From Eukaryota sp. TZLM1-RC (Eukaryota; Metamonada: BaSk clade): a stretch of 64,000 nucleotides of DNA. Under the pieces are notes generated by a model, which saw nothing but the letters and a program-made list of their open reading frames with translations, had not been told where the DNA came from and made no database searches. The stretch is taken from the NCBI GenBank assembly GCA_040285825.1, contig JAUPSS010000001.1:3286001-3350000 (forward strand), given 5' to 3'. Every line of letters begins with the position of its first letter. The stretch's first letter is position 1. Made by a program: the position numbers and the translations under genes. This document shows positions 1-9,100 of this stretch, piece by piece.

Positions 1-48
1 GGCTATGGTTAAATCAAATTCCATGGCATACAAGACAAGTAGCTTCAT
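1..48 (-). CDS. Secreted Cys-rich protein, paralog 1 (5' end only)
   Basis: The start of a gene running off the left edge. On the minus strand an ATG at 48-46 opens a 17-nt first exon, followed by a 29-nt GT-AG intron (31-3) and the first two bases of exon 2. Exon, intron and about 190 bp upstream match the complete paralog at 911-1644 almost base for base, so this is the next member of a head-to-tail tandem pair. Everything after the first few residues of the signal peptide lies outside the window. Confidence 0.6.
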   Translation of the reverse strand, partial: MKLLVLYAMEFDLTIA

Positions 49-240
49 CGTGATCCAGAGAAGTGGAGATTTTTTGGTTTATGGCGTTTTTGTACTGTGC
101 TGTAGTCTTACTGTAGTTTCTGTTTACAGTAGGATCGACTTTACAGTTGAGCTCTTCTACAAGCTTTTGATTGGGCAAATTGTCTGCATTGTTTCAATTG
201 TTTTACATGTTTTAACAGTTGTTTTCGGCTTTATTTGAGT
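49..240 (-). promoter_or_regulatory. Conserved upstream region of Cys-rich paralog 1
   Basis: This stretch is nearly identical to 1645-1830, the region upstream of the second paralog, and similarity falls off beyond about 240. It holds clustered copies of CTGTAG and its complement (91-150). On the plus strand it happens to be an open frame, but the matching block upstream of the paralog carries frame-ending changes, so it is read as promoter/5' leader and not as a gene. Confidence 0.5.
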
Positions 241-910
241 TTTTGTGATTGACCACTCGTTATTAATTCAACTTTAGTATTTTTAACTAAAATTGTTGTT
301 TTTTTTGAATGGTCATTATTTGGTAGAATTGATCAAGAGTTGGTAATTATTAGCAAGATTCTCTTGGTGTGTTTCAAAAGTATTTTCCTTGCCTCATCCA
401 GTGTTTCAATGTCTTTTATTTTTAGGAAAAAGTAAACCTAATTTCGTGGAAACTGGTAACTGTATTAAAGAAATCTTCAAGATCGACCAATAAGTGTGAT
501 TTAACTGCAAGTTAAATGACATTTGTTTGAAACAGGAAATAAATAAACCAAACATTAAGGAGCCTTGCCAATGGAACTGTGTTGAATACTGGGTTGGTGA
601 TCAAACCACCCAAAGCTACGTGATTTAATAATACATACACAAACTATTTGATTAAGCTTATTACAACCTCCATTTGCAACCAAGAGCTGCACTTTCAAGA
701 AATGATTGGATGCAGTAACCTCCACAAACGTGAATACATGAACCAACTTGAATCACAGTCGTGTTTCAACAGCAAAGACCACTCTTTGCTAAAAATAGTT
801 TCTCAAAAGTTCCCACATCATTGAAGCACTTTAGTATTTTTGTTCCCATTCACACACTATCATACATAAAAAATCATTATTCACTCTATTTATTCAAACT
901 CTTGCTCACA
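241..910. other. Intergenic, AT-rich
   Basis: No supported gene. Bases 353-422 resemble 14446-14515, the right flank of the retroelement island, so this may be part of the original tandem repeat unit. Read on the minus strand both copies contain an ATA AAA GAC ATT GAA ACA stretch that could be an exon remnant, but an indel between the two copies breaks the common frame. Confidence 0.35.
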
Positions 911-1644
911 CTACATTTCATGGTCACTAATGGGATGTTTGGGTTTTTCAAAGCAAGGTTGATCAGTACCGTGGCAAACCATTGGATCTTGCCAGAACTT
1001 GCAGTAGCTGCAGGGAGGACAGAAGTGCTTAGGAGTCCACTTGAGACACCAATCGGGAAGCTTGATGACCATTTTTTGATCAGTGTGAACAGGAGGTTTG
1101 CCATCTTCAAGATTGAGGTTCATTTCAAGATATTCAGTGTTCTTTGGATCAATTCTGATAATACCCTTCCAATGACGTTGGAATCCAGGTCTAGAAAGCC
1201 ACATATGAACTTCATCCTTTTCAGAAATGGTGCCGGTAACTTTCCACCAGAAGCCCTGGGCCCACATGGTTCCATGGAAGGATCCCTTACCATCGGCAAA
1301 GATTTGAGTAGTAACAGGCCATTTACGAATTAATTGTCCTTTTGGTCCAAATTCGTACTTATCACCAGACCATCCCCCATGACCAGTAAGAACATCAAAA
1401 CGACGATCAGACCAGGGGTATCTAGGGCAGATGGGTCTTCCATCACAAGGGATATCGAGGTGTTGGCATACAGGGGGATCTTGCCAGACCTTGCAGTAGG
1501 AATCTTCCCTAAAAAATTGGCAAAGTTCATCACCCTTCATTGGTCTTTCATGACCAGAATGAAGTTCAACTGCTAGAACAGCAACAGTAATTGTAAGGCT
1601 ATGGTTAAATCAAATTCCATGGCATACAAGACAAGTAGCTTCAT
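911..1644 (-). CDS. Secreted Cys-rich protein, paralog 2 (2 exons)
   Basis: Spliced gene: exon 1 1644-1628, intron 1627-1599 (29 nt, GTATGC...ATAG), exon 2 1598-911, giving 234 residues. Splicing joins two frames into a classic signal peptide (MKLLVFLTITVAVLAVE), whereas without splicing the downstream frame has no start before residue 30. The mature protein has a Cys motif repeated at both ends, YCKxWQDPxVCxxxDxPC, near residues 40-58 and 205-222, around a Trp-rich middle with no cysteines (about 65-195) that looks like a beta-rich domain. I do not recognise the family. The repeated ends suggest two small disulfide modules flanking a binding domain (inference). A paralog begins at 48. Confidence 0.7.
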
Positions 1645-1855
1645 CGTGATCCAGAGAAGTGGGGTTTTTTTGGTTAATGGCGTTTTTGTACTGTGCTGTA
1701 GTCTTACTGTAGTCTCTGTTTACAGTAGGATCGACTTTACAGTTGAGCTCTACTACGAGCTTTTGATTGGGCAAATTGTGGTGTATTTTCAATATGTCAA
1801 AAAGATTTTGCTGCTTTATTGGATTTTTTGTGATACACCACTCATTATGAAATGA
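1645..1855 (-). promoter_or_regulatory. Conserved upstream region of Cys-rich paralog 2
   Basis: Matches 49-240. It contains CTGTAG (1697-1702), ACTGTAG (1706-1712), TTACAGTAG (1720-1728) and TTTACAGTTG (1736-1745), i.e. direct and inverted copies of one core within 50 bp. The same core is clustered upstream of the membrane-protein gene at 25943. Probably a shared transcription-factor site. No function is proven by sequence. Bases 1856-2080 hold nothing recognisable. Confidence 0.4.
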
Positions 1856-2080
1856 ATTTCAGTACTTTGAACAAAAATTGATGATTTCTTTTGTTGTTTT
1901 GTGACGTTCTTTATCGGTGAACAGGACGTATTTCGCAAGTGTAATAATAATATTGATTGGAATGAACAAACAGCGGGGAACAGGTTTGTGAGGAAACACT
2001 AGAGCCCAACCATGGTTATAGTCTCTGAAAAACTCCAGCTTGTGGGCAAAATGAGAAGTAATAACCTTAAATGGTGCCAG

Positions 2081-2161
2081 TGTTGCCTTAGGTTGCAAAA
2101 GTGGTTGAGATAAAGATAATTTATTTTCTATTCATATTATAAAAGCCTTAGGGCGCCAACA
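2081..2161 (-). repeat. 81-bp LTR, family B
   Basis: On the minus strand it begins TGTTGGCGCC and ends GGCAACA, so the ends are inverted (TGTTG...CAACA). The same 81-bp unit occurs at 12793-12873, 13759-13839 and, inverted, at 14365-14445. It carries an AATAAA-like signal in its middle. No matching target-site duplication was found at the outer ends of the island. Confidence 0.85.
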
Positions 2162-2261
2162 CTGCTTCTTCCCCTTTTTCAAAGATAATAGGCTTATATA
2201 AATATGAACTAAACTATAAACAAATAACTAAGTAACTACAAATAATCTAAACTAATCTAAA

Positions 2262-4082
2262 CTAAGAATTAGCATCACTTCCTAATTCTAGTACTGCGTC
2301 TAGGCCTCTTGTAAGGCGTAGAGTTATTGGAGGTACTTTTTCGCTGACCAGTAGTACGTTTTCCAATTTTCTTGTTATTCCTACTGAACAACTTGTAGGC
2401 TTCTGAATGTTTAACTGAATGGAGAGGCTCTTCTGTTGACTCACCGCCAAACCATTGAACAGTACAGAACTACCTGAGTCAGAATTATATTCTGAGAGGA
2501 TTTTCTCTATAACGTGTTTCTCAGCATTGCCTACTGCGACTGCCTTAAGGAATTCGATATCCTGTGGATTATCTGCGTTATAGATTTTGCAATCTTTCTT
2601 AGCAGCCTTTAATTCGCTGCCAGTGATAAGATTCTTTAATAATAAAGTGGAGTTGGAAGGATGGTCTATTACTAAAAAGGGTCCGTTCCAAGATCCATGT
2701 AATTTATTATTCTGTTTGGTTTTACGTAGGACATAGTCACCAATGTTAAATACTATAGAACGCGAATTAGTATTGTCTACCGAAATCGGAGTATTTAATG
2801 ATTGATGACACTCTGCTTCTTCCCTTTTTTCTTGCAGACGAATATTTTTCAATTTAATATCGTCTAATAAAGGAATACTGGAATCAAATTTTGTTAAGTT
2901 TCCTAATATATTTGCAGGGTCTGATCTTGGACTAATCGAAGATCCAAACATTAGTTTGTATGGTGTAAAACCTGTCTTTCTGCTTTTGGTGGAATTTACT
3001 AATAGTTGGGATATGGGTACATAAGTAGACCAATTTCCATAATCATTAAAATCTATTAATAATTTCCTCAAGCATTGTAGAACGCCTCTATGTTTTCGTT
3101 CTACAAGTCCATTACTTTCAGAGTAGTGGGGTATTGAGTTACTCATCTCAATAGCTAATCTATTACACACTATCTTAAAAGTCTCATTGGCGAACTCAGG
3201 ACCATTATCACTATGAATTAACATAGGTATGCCAAAATTGCGCAAACGTTCCAAATCAAGGCATCTGCGGTCTCTAAGGCATTGAGTTCCTTCAGAGGGA
3301 CTAAAATTGAATATCCAGTAAAAGAATCTACAAATACTAATAAGTATTTATTACCATCACTATCAGTATTCAGAGGTCCAATTGTGTCGACATTTAATCT
3401 AGCAAAAGGACGATCTGCCCAAAGGGAACCTGTGGAAGGTGTTTTTATTCTTTTAACTGGTGCCGTTTTTTGACAAGTTGGGCATCTTTTGATGTGGTTT
3501 ATGAGGTCCTTTCTCATATTAGGCCAGAAAAAGTCGCTTTTGGACAGTTTATGTAGACTGTCGTTTTTGCTGGGGTGGCCTGATTGAACCAATCCATAAA
3601 TTAATAATAGTGCCTGTTTTCTGAGGCTTTTTGGAATTAGAATTTTATTTTTATTGTTTTTCCAAATTTGAGTATTTTCATCTAAAATTGCATTCTCAAA
3701 TAGAGGGTCATTATTATTTTTGGCTATTTGTTGTTCAGATCTTATTTTAGAGAACCAAGAAGAAAAAATAGGTAAGTCTTGGTGTCTACTTAGGGATGAA
3801 ATTGATGGGATGTCTTCGAAGTCCGAATCAAAATCATCGTCTATTGGAGGTATCTCGTAATTCGAAAGTAAAGTATCTGGTATATTTATACTACATATGG
3901 AAGGAGTTTCCTCATTTTGATCTAAATCAATATTCCTCGATAGCATATCCATTTTATTATTCTAGGTTTTCCTTTAATTAACTCATTAATTGGAGCTATT
4001 AATTCGGAAATACCTGGAAGCCAATCTCTAATATAATTGATGGATCCTACCAATGAGCGAACTTCTTCAAGACTAAGCGAAC
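2262..4082 (-). pseudogene. Family B pol remnant (RT end, integrase, chromodomain-like tail)
   Basis: Read from 4082 downward: end of reverse transcriptase, deletion of RNase H, then integrase with an HHCC zinc finger (GHPSK...CPTCQ), the DDE core (NVDTIGPL, HSDNGPEF, SNGLVERKHR) and a GPF motif (WNGPFLVIDH). A loss of one T in a T-run near 3237 separates the first catalytic Asp from the second, and another indel near 2470 shifts the frame in the chromodomain-like tail. The copy encodes no functional enzyme. Confidence 0.85.
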
Positions 4083-4919
4083 TCCCTCTATTTGAGAATG
4101 CAATTTTAGAAATACTCAAATTTGGAAAAACAATAAAAATAAAATTCTAATTCCAAAAAGCCTCAGAAAACAGGCACTATTATTAATTCATGGATTGGTT
4201 CAATCAGGCCACCCCAGCAAAAACGACAGTCTACATAAACTGTCCAAAAGCGACTTTTTCTGGCCTAATATGAGAAGAGAAAGGACCTCATAAACCACAT
4301 CAAAAGATGCCCAACTTGTCAAAAAACGGCACCAGTTAAAAGAATAAAAACACCTTCCACAGGTTCCCTTTGGGCAGATCGTCCTTTTGCTAGATTAAAT
4401 GTCGACACAATTGGACCTCTGAATACTGATAGTGATGGTAATAAATACTTATTAGTATTTGTAGATTCTTTTACTGGATATTCAATTTTAGTCCCTCTGA
4501 AGGAACTCAATGCCTTAGAGACCGCAGACGCTTTGATTTGGAACGTTTGCGCAATTTTTGGCATACCTATGTTAATTCATAGTGATAATGGTCCTGAGTT
4601 CGCCAATGAGACTTTTAAGATAGTGTGTAATAGATTAGCTATTGAGATGAAGAACTCAATACCCCACTACTCTGAAAGTAATGGACTTGTAGAACGAAAA
4701 CATAGAGACGTTCTACAATGCTTGAGGAAATTATTAATAGATTTCAATGATTATGGAAATTGGTCTACTTATGTACCCACATCCCAACTATTAATAAATT
4801 CCACCAAAAGCAGAAAGACAGGTTTTACACCATACGAACTAATGTTCGGATCTTCGATTAGTCCAAGATCAGACCCTGCAAATATATTAGGAAACTTAAC
4901 AAAATTTGATTCCAATATT
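4083..4919 (+). pseudogene. Family B pol remnant, plus-strand part split by family A
   Basis: Plus-strand counterpart of the minus copy, beginning in the spacer before the integrase zinc finger and ending at the TATT target site of family A copy 1. Its reading resumes at 12240, on the far side of the insertion (FDS...IPLLDDIK). It has a small deletion near 4112 and a small insertion near 4275, so the frame is broken before the integrase core; an open stretch with both downstream catalytic residues covers 4533-4925. Together with 2081-4082 it forms a head-to-head inverted pair. Confidence 0.85.
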
Positions 4920-5074
4920 TGTTAGCCTTGGATAATATTTATAATAGTTTATTTATAGTTTATTGTATCATTGCGCCCATGCGCTTAAGTTAAGGGAAAT
5001 CCTCTTTCCCTTGTAATAAATTACTCTACTTTTCATATAAGGTCATGTCCCGTCATAACACCCGCAGATCATCA
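4920..5074 (+). repeat. 5' LTR of family A copy 1
   Basis: 155 bp, TGTTAG...ATCATCA, apparently identical to 12085-12239. It contains the gag-pol ATG (5045) near its right end, and an AATAAATTACTCT block shared with the solo LTR at 61050-61238. Confidence 0.95.
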
Positions 5075-6139
5075 ATACGTATTGGATCACCTTTGCGTGG
5101 TTCCAATGACACCTCCGAGACTGTTAGGACTGATCCTCCTACGTCTCACCTTTCGAGTTTTTCCTCCCAAACTCCTCAGTCGGGACCAGAACAACCCTTG
5201 ACAACTGGGTCCGAGGGAAGCAATGCTTCTCCTCCTCCTGTGTCGACTCCTCCTTCTGGAGATTCTGTCACACAACCCAATGCTTCAAGTTCTTCCTCCC
5301 AAACTCCTCAGTTGGGAACAGAACTACCCTCTGGTGACGAGAGAAGTGATACTTCCTCTCACCCTCCGGGTCAAGGTTCCACTCCATCCACGGATGTTCA
5401 TGTGGTTCCTATCAGTCTTTCTGTTCCTCCCACTAATGTGGAAAACTTTGTACCTCTTTCTCCTCCCCCTGGTTCTGAAGGAGAGGTTGAAGATTCCCTT
5501 TTAGGTCCTGAACAGTTCAGCACTTTAGATGAATATCTGAAGTATATCATCAACCAGACTGACCCTGACTCGGCCAGCAACAAGATATCTGAGCTGTTGA
5601 AGCTCAAGATGGTAGAATCTCCCTCTTCACCTATAGTTTGCGCTCCTGTCGTCCCTTCCACTTCTTCTACGGAAGTTCCTGGGGAAGGACAACGAGCTCC
5701 TTCCATTCCTTCTACGGAAGTTCCAATGGAAAGCAGCCCACCGCAACAACCAGCTCCTCCTGCAGTCCCTGCTGGTAACTCTAATCCTACTACTCCTTCT
5801 CGAGAAGTTCCTGTAGCAGGTCTTCCTGATACTTCTGCTCCTACTACGGTAGCTCCTACAGAAGTCCATTCAACTCCACCTGTTCCTCCTTCGGGAGTTC
5901 CTACTAGAGGAGTAATTCATATCCCCCCAACCTCTGGCCAGACTCCTCAGGAAGGTCACGTTGTCTCTTCTGTTCCTGCTGCTTGGCAGGTGCTTAGTGC
6001 TGCACAGCCTAACACCTATCAAGCCCCAAGCCAGACCCAGGAATCAGATTCTCCTTTCATCTCTACTCAGCAGAGAACTGAAGCTCAAAACTTAGTTCTC
6101 AATGCTGGTATTGAGTTAATGCAAGGAGATCCTGCATAG
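5045..6139 (+). CDS. Family A copy 1 gag, N-terminal part (ends at premature stop)
   Basis: Starts at an ATG inside the 5' LTR (MSRHNTRRSSIRIGSP). Most of the 364 residues are Ser/Pro/Thr/Gln-rich low complexity with degenerate STEVPGEGQ-like repeats near residues 205-230; copy 2 has one more repeat unit of 15 residues. The frame stops at TAG 6137-6139, where copy 2 has TCG, so this is a point nonsense mutation in what should be one polyprotein. Function is presumed structural (gag). Low-complexity gag N-termini are hard to align. Confidence 0.8.
   Translation: MSRHNTRRSSIRIGSPLRGSNDTSETVRTDPPTSHLSSFSSQTPQSGPEQPLTTGSEGSNASPPPVSTPPSGDSVTQPNASSSSSQTPQLGTELPSGDERSDTSSHPPGQGSTPSTDVHVVPISLSVPPTNVENFVPLSPPPGSEGEVEDSLLGPEQFSTLDEYLKYIINQTDPDSASNKISELLKLKMVESPSSPIVCAPVVPSTSSTEVPGEGQRAPSIPSTEVPMESSPPQQPAPPAVPAGNSNPTTPSREVPVAGLPDTSAPTTVAPTEVHSTPPVPPSGVPTRGVIHIPPTSGQTPQEGHVVSSVPAAWQVLSAAQPNTYQAPSQTQESDSPFISTQQRTEAQNLVLNAGIELMQGDPA
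5073..5084. promoter_or_regulatory. Palindrome at 5' LTR/internal junction
   Basis: CAATACGTATTG is a perfect 12-bp palindrome whose CA is the LTR end, followed by G to give a TGG. Family B has CAATAATTATTGG at the same place (12872-12884). The usual tRNA primer-binding site would lie here. The TGG starts 9 bases after the LTR in both families. It does not match the 3' ends of the tRNAs in this window. Confidence 0.5.
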
Positions 6140-6190
6140 ATTCCTCCCAATGAACTCATTGCTGCTTTACCCCCATTTTGGGGTCCAGAA

Positions 6191-9100
6191 GTGGTTAATG
6201 ATCACGGCTTTAGGATCCGCAGAACAATAGGCCCCTACTTCCCAACGGAGGAAGTAGACAATCTCACGGTTCGTTGTGACCCTCCTCCAAATTATCCTCA
6301 ACGGGAGACTGTTGGAGGGTTCAGAACTCCTCGTGAAGGTGTACAGAGGATCTTCGCTGGTGATGAGCTGAACCTCTTCCTCAACCGATGTACTCCATGT
6401 CCTTTTCCCAGGTTTAGCCCTGGATACAATGCTTCTCTTGATATTTATATCAACAGAGACTTCAGGACTGGATGGTGGTACACCTACACTACGAACTATC
6501 AGAGATTGTACCTTCAAGACCGCAGACCAGACCATTGCGCGTCATATTTTGGTCCAGAGCACAGAAGGAATAGGCCTCTAAGGGATGCCCTTATGAATGT
6601 ACAGGAGAACATTGTTGTCACCAATTCAAGTTCTCTTCTATGGGTTAACATTGATGGTAGTTTGGAAAGTTACTATCCAAGCAGTCATGACCCAGTAGAA
6701 TTGAGAACCTCTGACCCTGACCCAGTGGATACAGACACTGTTTTCTCATCTTTGAGCATTGAGCCTCAAGATGATCAACAAGATGAATCAATGGCGACTA
6801 CAGACACCCCTGAGACGGTGCAACAACCTGTAGTTGTCCAATCACAAGATCCATCAACTCCTTCCCAGGTTTCTCAGGACCCTAGGCTCCTAGGAGTAAC
6901 TCCATCTAACACTCCTATAGCTCCTCAGTATTCTAACACTCTACTGATGGAAGCTATGGCGAGTTCACAGGATAGAGACAGAGATAGACAAAGAGGTGGT
7001 CGTCCTAGAAAACCCATCCTGGAAGCCAACGATATCTCTGACCCATTAAGGATCTTGAAATTCATCGACAGATTTATTCTGTATGCTAGGACTGAGAGGA
7101 CCATTGAAGAGAGAGATATCAATGAATCTGATCCTACTCAAGTCAGACTAGCAAGAGAAGTGTCTGAACTAAGAAGGCAACTTGAGGAACGTTCTCGTCC
7201 TCCTGCCACTCCTCAATTCATTAGTAGGGAAAACCGGAACCTCCCTCTCGATCAGAGATATGGTAACCCCCTCCACGAGTGGGACCGATTCAGAGCTGCT
7301 GCTCAGGTCGACCCTCGTAGGATTGCCTCCTGTGTTACTCCAGAGTGCTTGGCCGCTCTGAGAGCCCAAGGCAGGTTTTCGACTATGTCTGATAGTATCT
7401 CAGCTATCGACAACATCAATGAGGAGCAAATATGGGAATCAATTTTACACCTCAGCCAGTATAGCACATTAGAAACGGCGAGGAATCAGTTATATAGAGT
7501 CCAGATGAATTGGAATATTCAGGACTTTAGGAATCGCTGGGGCGACTTCACTGTGAGGCTAATGAAAACAGTTTCACGAAGTACTGCTATTTCTGACGTC
7601 AGGGCAAGCGACCGTGCCTTGTATGGTCAACATTTCCTACAGCGCATTCAAAACTGGGAAATTGCAACCCATATGATTGATTCGGTTGGTATTCAGGCCA
7701 TCAGTGACAACCTGAGAACAGTATGGTCCACACCCAATGTTTGGCAACACCATACTTTACAACAATTTGTCGACATCCTGGCTGCTGAATACATGAGTTG
7801 GTGTTCAGCAAGATCCTATGATGAGCAAAGGGCCAACATCAGTGACAGCTATCAACAACATATGGGTCACTATGTTAGAGCAAACCCAAAGGACAAGAAA
7901 CGAATAGGCAAATTTAAGCCTGCGGGTTCCAGCGTCGCCCCTGCTCAACTTAGCAAAAGGAGCAAGTCACAAATTAAGAAAAAAAGAGATAAAGCTGGTC
8001 TCTGTAGATTCTGTGGTGTTCCAGGCCACACTATTAACGAATGTCCTGACCCCGATTGCCAGCGATCCAAGCAATGGCGAGATGCCAACCCAGATGCAGT
8101 TCAAGCATATTTGGCAAGAGGTAGTAGTAGTAGTAGTAGTAGAGGCAGAGGTAGACGTAGAGGACGAGGCAAGGGCCCTTCCAGTAGTAATAAACGTTCA
8201 CATAAATATCCACTGTTTACTATAGACCAAGATAGCTCTCCAACATGTAATACACCAAAGCAACGTTCAAACAAATGTTCATTGTTTACTATAGAGCAAG
8301 ACAGCTCTCCAACATGTAAAACACCAAACATTAAACAAACCTCAGTCTCCAACCAGTGGATTAAGTGTTTAACTAATCCTTTGACTACCCAGAATCTTAA
8401 AACAGCTACAACGATCGAAACACCAAATAATCCCTGTTTCAATCATGAGTTTGACTCGAACCCAGACTCAGAGTCCCACAACGATATCTTCATGGTTCGC
8501 ACCTCAGATGTCGCACACAAAAATTTAAAATTGAAATTTTCAATAAATAACTACGAAATAGAAGGGATCATCGACTCTGGAGCTTCGATATCAGTCATCA
8601 CTGTTGATGTAGCAGAGAGATGCAACATGGCAAAGACTAACCATTGCATAAACTTTAGATCTGCAAACAACATCATGTCAAAGTGTTTAGGATCAGCAGA
8701 AGGCACACTGAGCTTCAGACTCGGTAGTGTAACCCAACTAGTACATGTGAAACATAGCTTGGCCATCATTCCTGGCAACAACATGTTACTAATTGGTAGA
8801 GATCTGTTGCATCACCTAGGCTTATTGAACGATGAAGGCCTCTTCATCAAGATGGATGAGGAACATCGTACATTACTTCTGCCTGAGGCTGAATTCGACC
8901 ATCGAATCTCCCAAGTCTCAGATGTCGTCAACGGCCACAGACTTTGGTTGGAGCACATACAGTCTTCTGGTTGTACTATTAACCTCGACTGTGATAACGA
9001 CAAGAAGACCTTACTTCTAACCTTGAAAGAGTTCGAAGAGACATTCACCCTTAAGCCGCATGCTGATGGGATCGACTGTCCTCCAATGGAGATCAACTTT

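Larger units (their letters stand above)
2081..4082 (-). mobile_element. LTR retroelement family B, truncated minus-strand copy
   Basis: A 3' portion of a Ty3/gypsy-type element: 81-bp LTR (2081-2161), a purine-rich tract on the minus strand just inside it (2163-2180), then pol in the minus direction. The element stops abruptly at about 4083, where a second family B fragment starts in the opposite orientation. The RNase H region is deleted: the RT connection motif (LIAPINELIKGKPR) runs directly into the DMLSR motif that normally precedes the integrase. Confidence 0.85.

Noticed and set aside
555-746. 63-residue minus-strand frame
   Set aside because: No similarity, no conserved copy and no signal; AT-rich intergenic chance frame.
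761-1333. 190-residue plus-strand open frame
   Set aside because: Antisense to the Cys-rich gene at 911-1644, whose signal peptide and Cys motif repeat are far better evidence.
1601-1855. Plus-strand frames at 5-238 and 1601-1855 with similar products
   Set aside because: Both are antisense of the duplicated exon 1 and upstream region; the similarity is explained by the tandem duplication, and the ends of the frames differ.
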